From: Caulobacter mirabilis
GTDB taxonomy: Bacteria; Pseudomonadota; Alphaproteobacteria; Caulobacterales; Caulobacteraceae
DNA length: 64,000 nucleotides
NCBI RefSeq assembly: GCF_002749615.1
Contig: NZ_CP024201.1
Coordinates: forward strand, 3,448,501-3,512,500
Reading direction: 5' to 3'
Shown piece after piece: positions 62,052-64,000 of the stretch. The position numbers and the translations under genes are program-made. Below the pieces are notes generated by a model. That model had not been told where the DNA came from. It did no database searches and saw only the letters and a list, made by a program, of their open reading frames with translations. Each line of letters begins with the position of its first letter. Position 1 is the stretch's first letter.

Positions 62052-64000
<1,949 letters not shown>

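Overview
The window is very GC-rich, uses alphaproteobacterial-style genes throughout and ends in an rRNA operon arm. Five TonB-dependent outer-membrane receptors, DUF4402 fimbrial proteins, FixL/FixJ-like two-component genes and an initiator tRNA with a C1-A72 mismatch next to 5S and 23S rRNA point to an alphaproteobacterium, most likely Caulobacterales (Caulobacter or Phenylobacterium type). The genus is an inference. I see no prophage, IS element, integron or CRISPR array.

Layout. (1) 1-1721: katG (cut by the window edge) divergent from oxyR, with a near-ideal OxyR box between them. (2) 1732-9794: a signalling island with two soluble or membrane PAS histidine kinases, two FixJ-type regulators, a stand-alone receiver and an AraC regulator, flanked by two alpha/beta hydrolases; a shared TACCAAAGTA-like motif lies in front of four of its transcription units. 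(3) 10021-15194: a chaperone-usher fimbrial operon. (4) 15232-15983: two small genes. (5) 28808 down to 15942 (minus strand): FecI sigma factor, FecR anti-sigma factor, STN-domain TonB receptor, two small secreted proteins, patatin lipoprotein, PhoD phosphodiesterase, Tat-exported amidase and a second TonB receptor. (6) 34756 down to 28929: TonB receptor, FAD amine oxidase, phosphonatase PhnX and a DUF5690 transporter, divergent from a LysR regulator with a perfect T-N11-A palindrome. (7) 45191 down to 35819: a minus-strand catabolic operon (saccharopine-dehydrogenase-like, C45 acyltransferase/hydrolase with TPRs, TonB receptor, MFS carrier, flavin monooxygenase, alpha/beta hydrolase) divergent from a TetR gene, with two AT-rich palindromes that could be its operators. 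(8) 46099-54736: small genes, then a DeoR regulator divergent from a TonB receptor and an exported EEP-family hydrolase, then AraC and an unknown protein. (9) 55167-59217: chemoreceptor, hybrid histidine kinase, glyoxalase-like gene. (10) 59600-61615: phospholipase C. (11) 61717-64000 (minus): tRNA-fMet, 5S and the 3' two thirds of 23S rRNA.

How it fits together. Most of the window is a series of separate scavenging modules. Each pairs an outer-membrane receptor with its own regulator class (FecI/FecR, LysR, TetR, DeoR) and with enzymes that open or oxidise a substrate. Phosphorus recurs: PhoD, phosphonatase, EEP phosphohydrolase and phospholipase C. The least explained module, and the best candidate for an undescribed pathway, is the TetR-controlled operon at 35.8-45.9 kb; the FecI/FecR-linked secreted hydrolase set is second. 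Strong stem-loops follow the first, highly demanded gene of several operons (pilin and receptors), which suggests a common way of lowering expression of the downstream genes.
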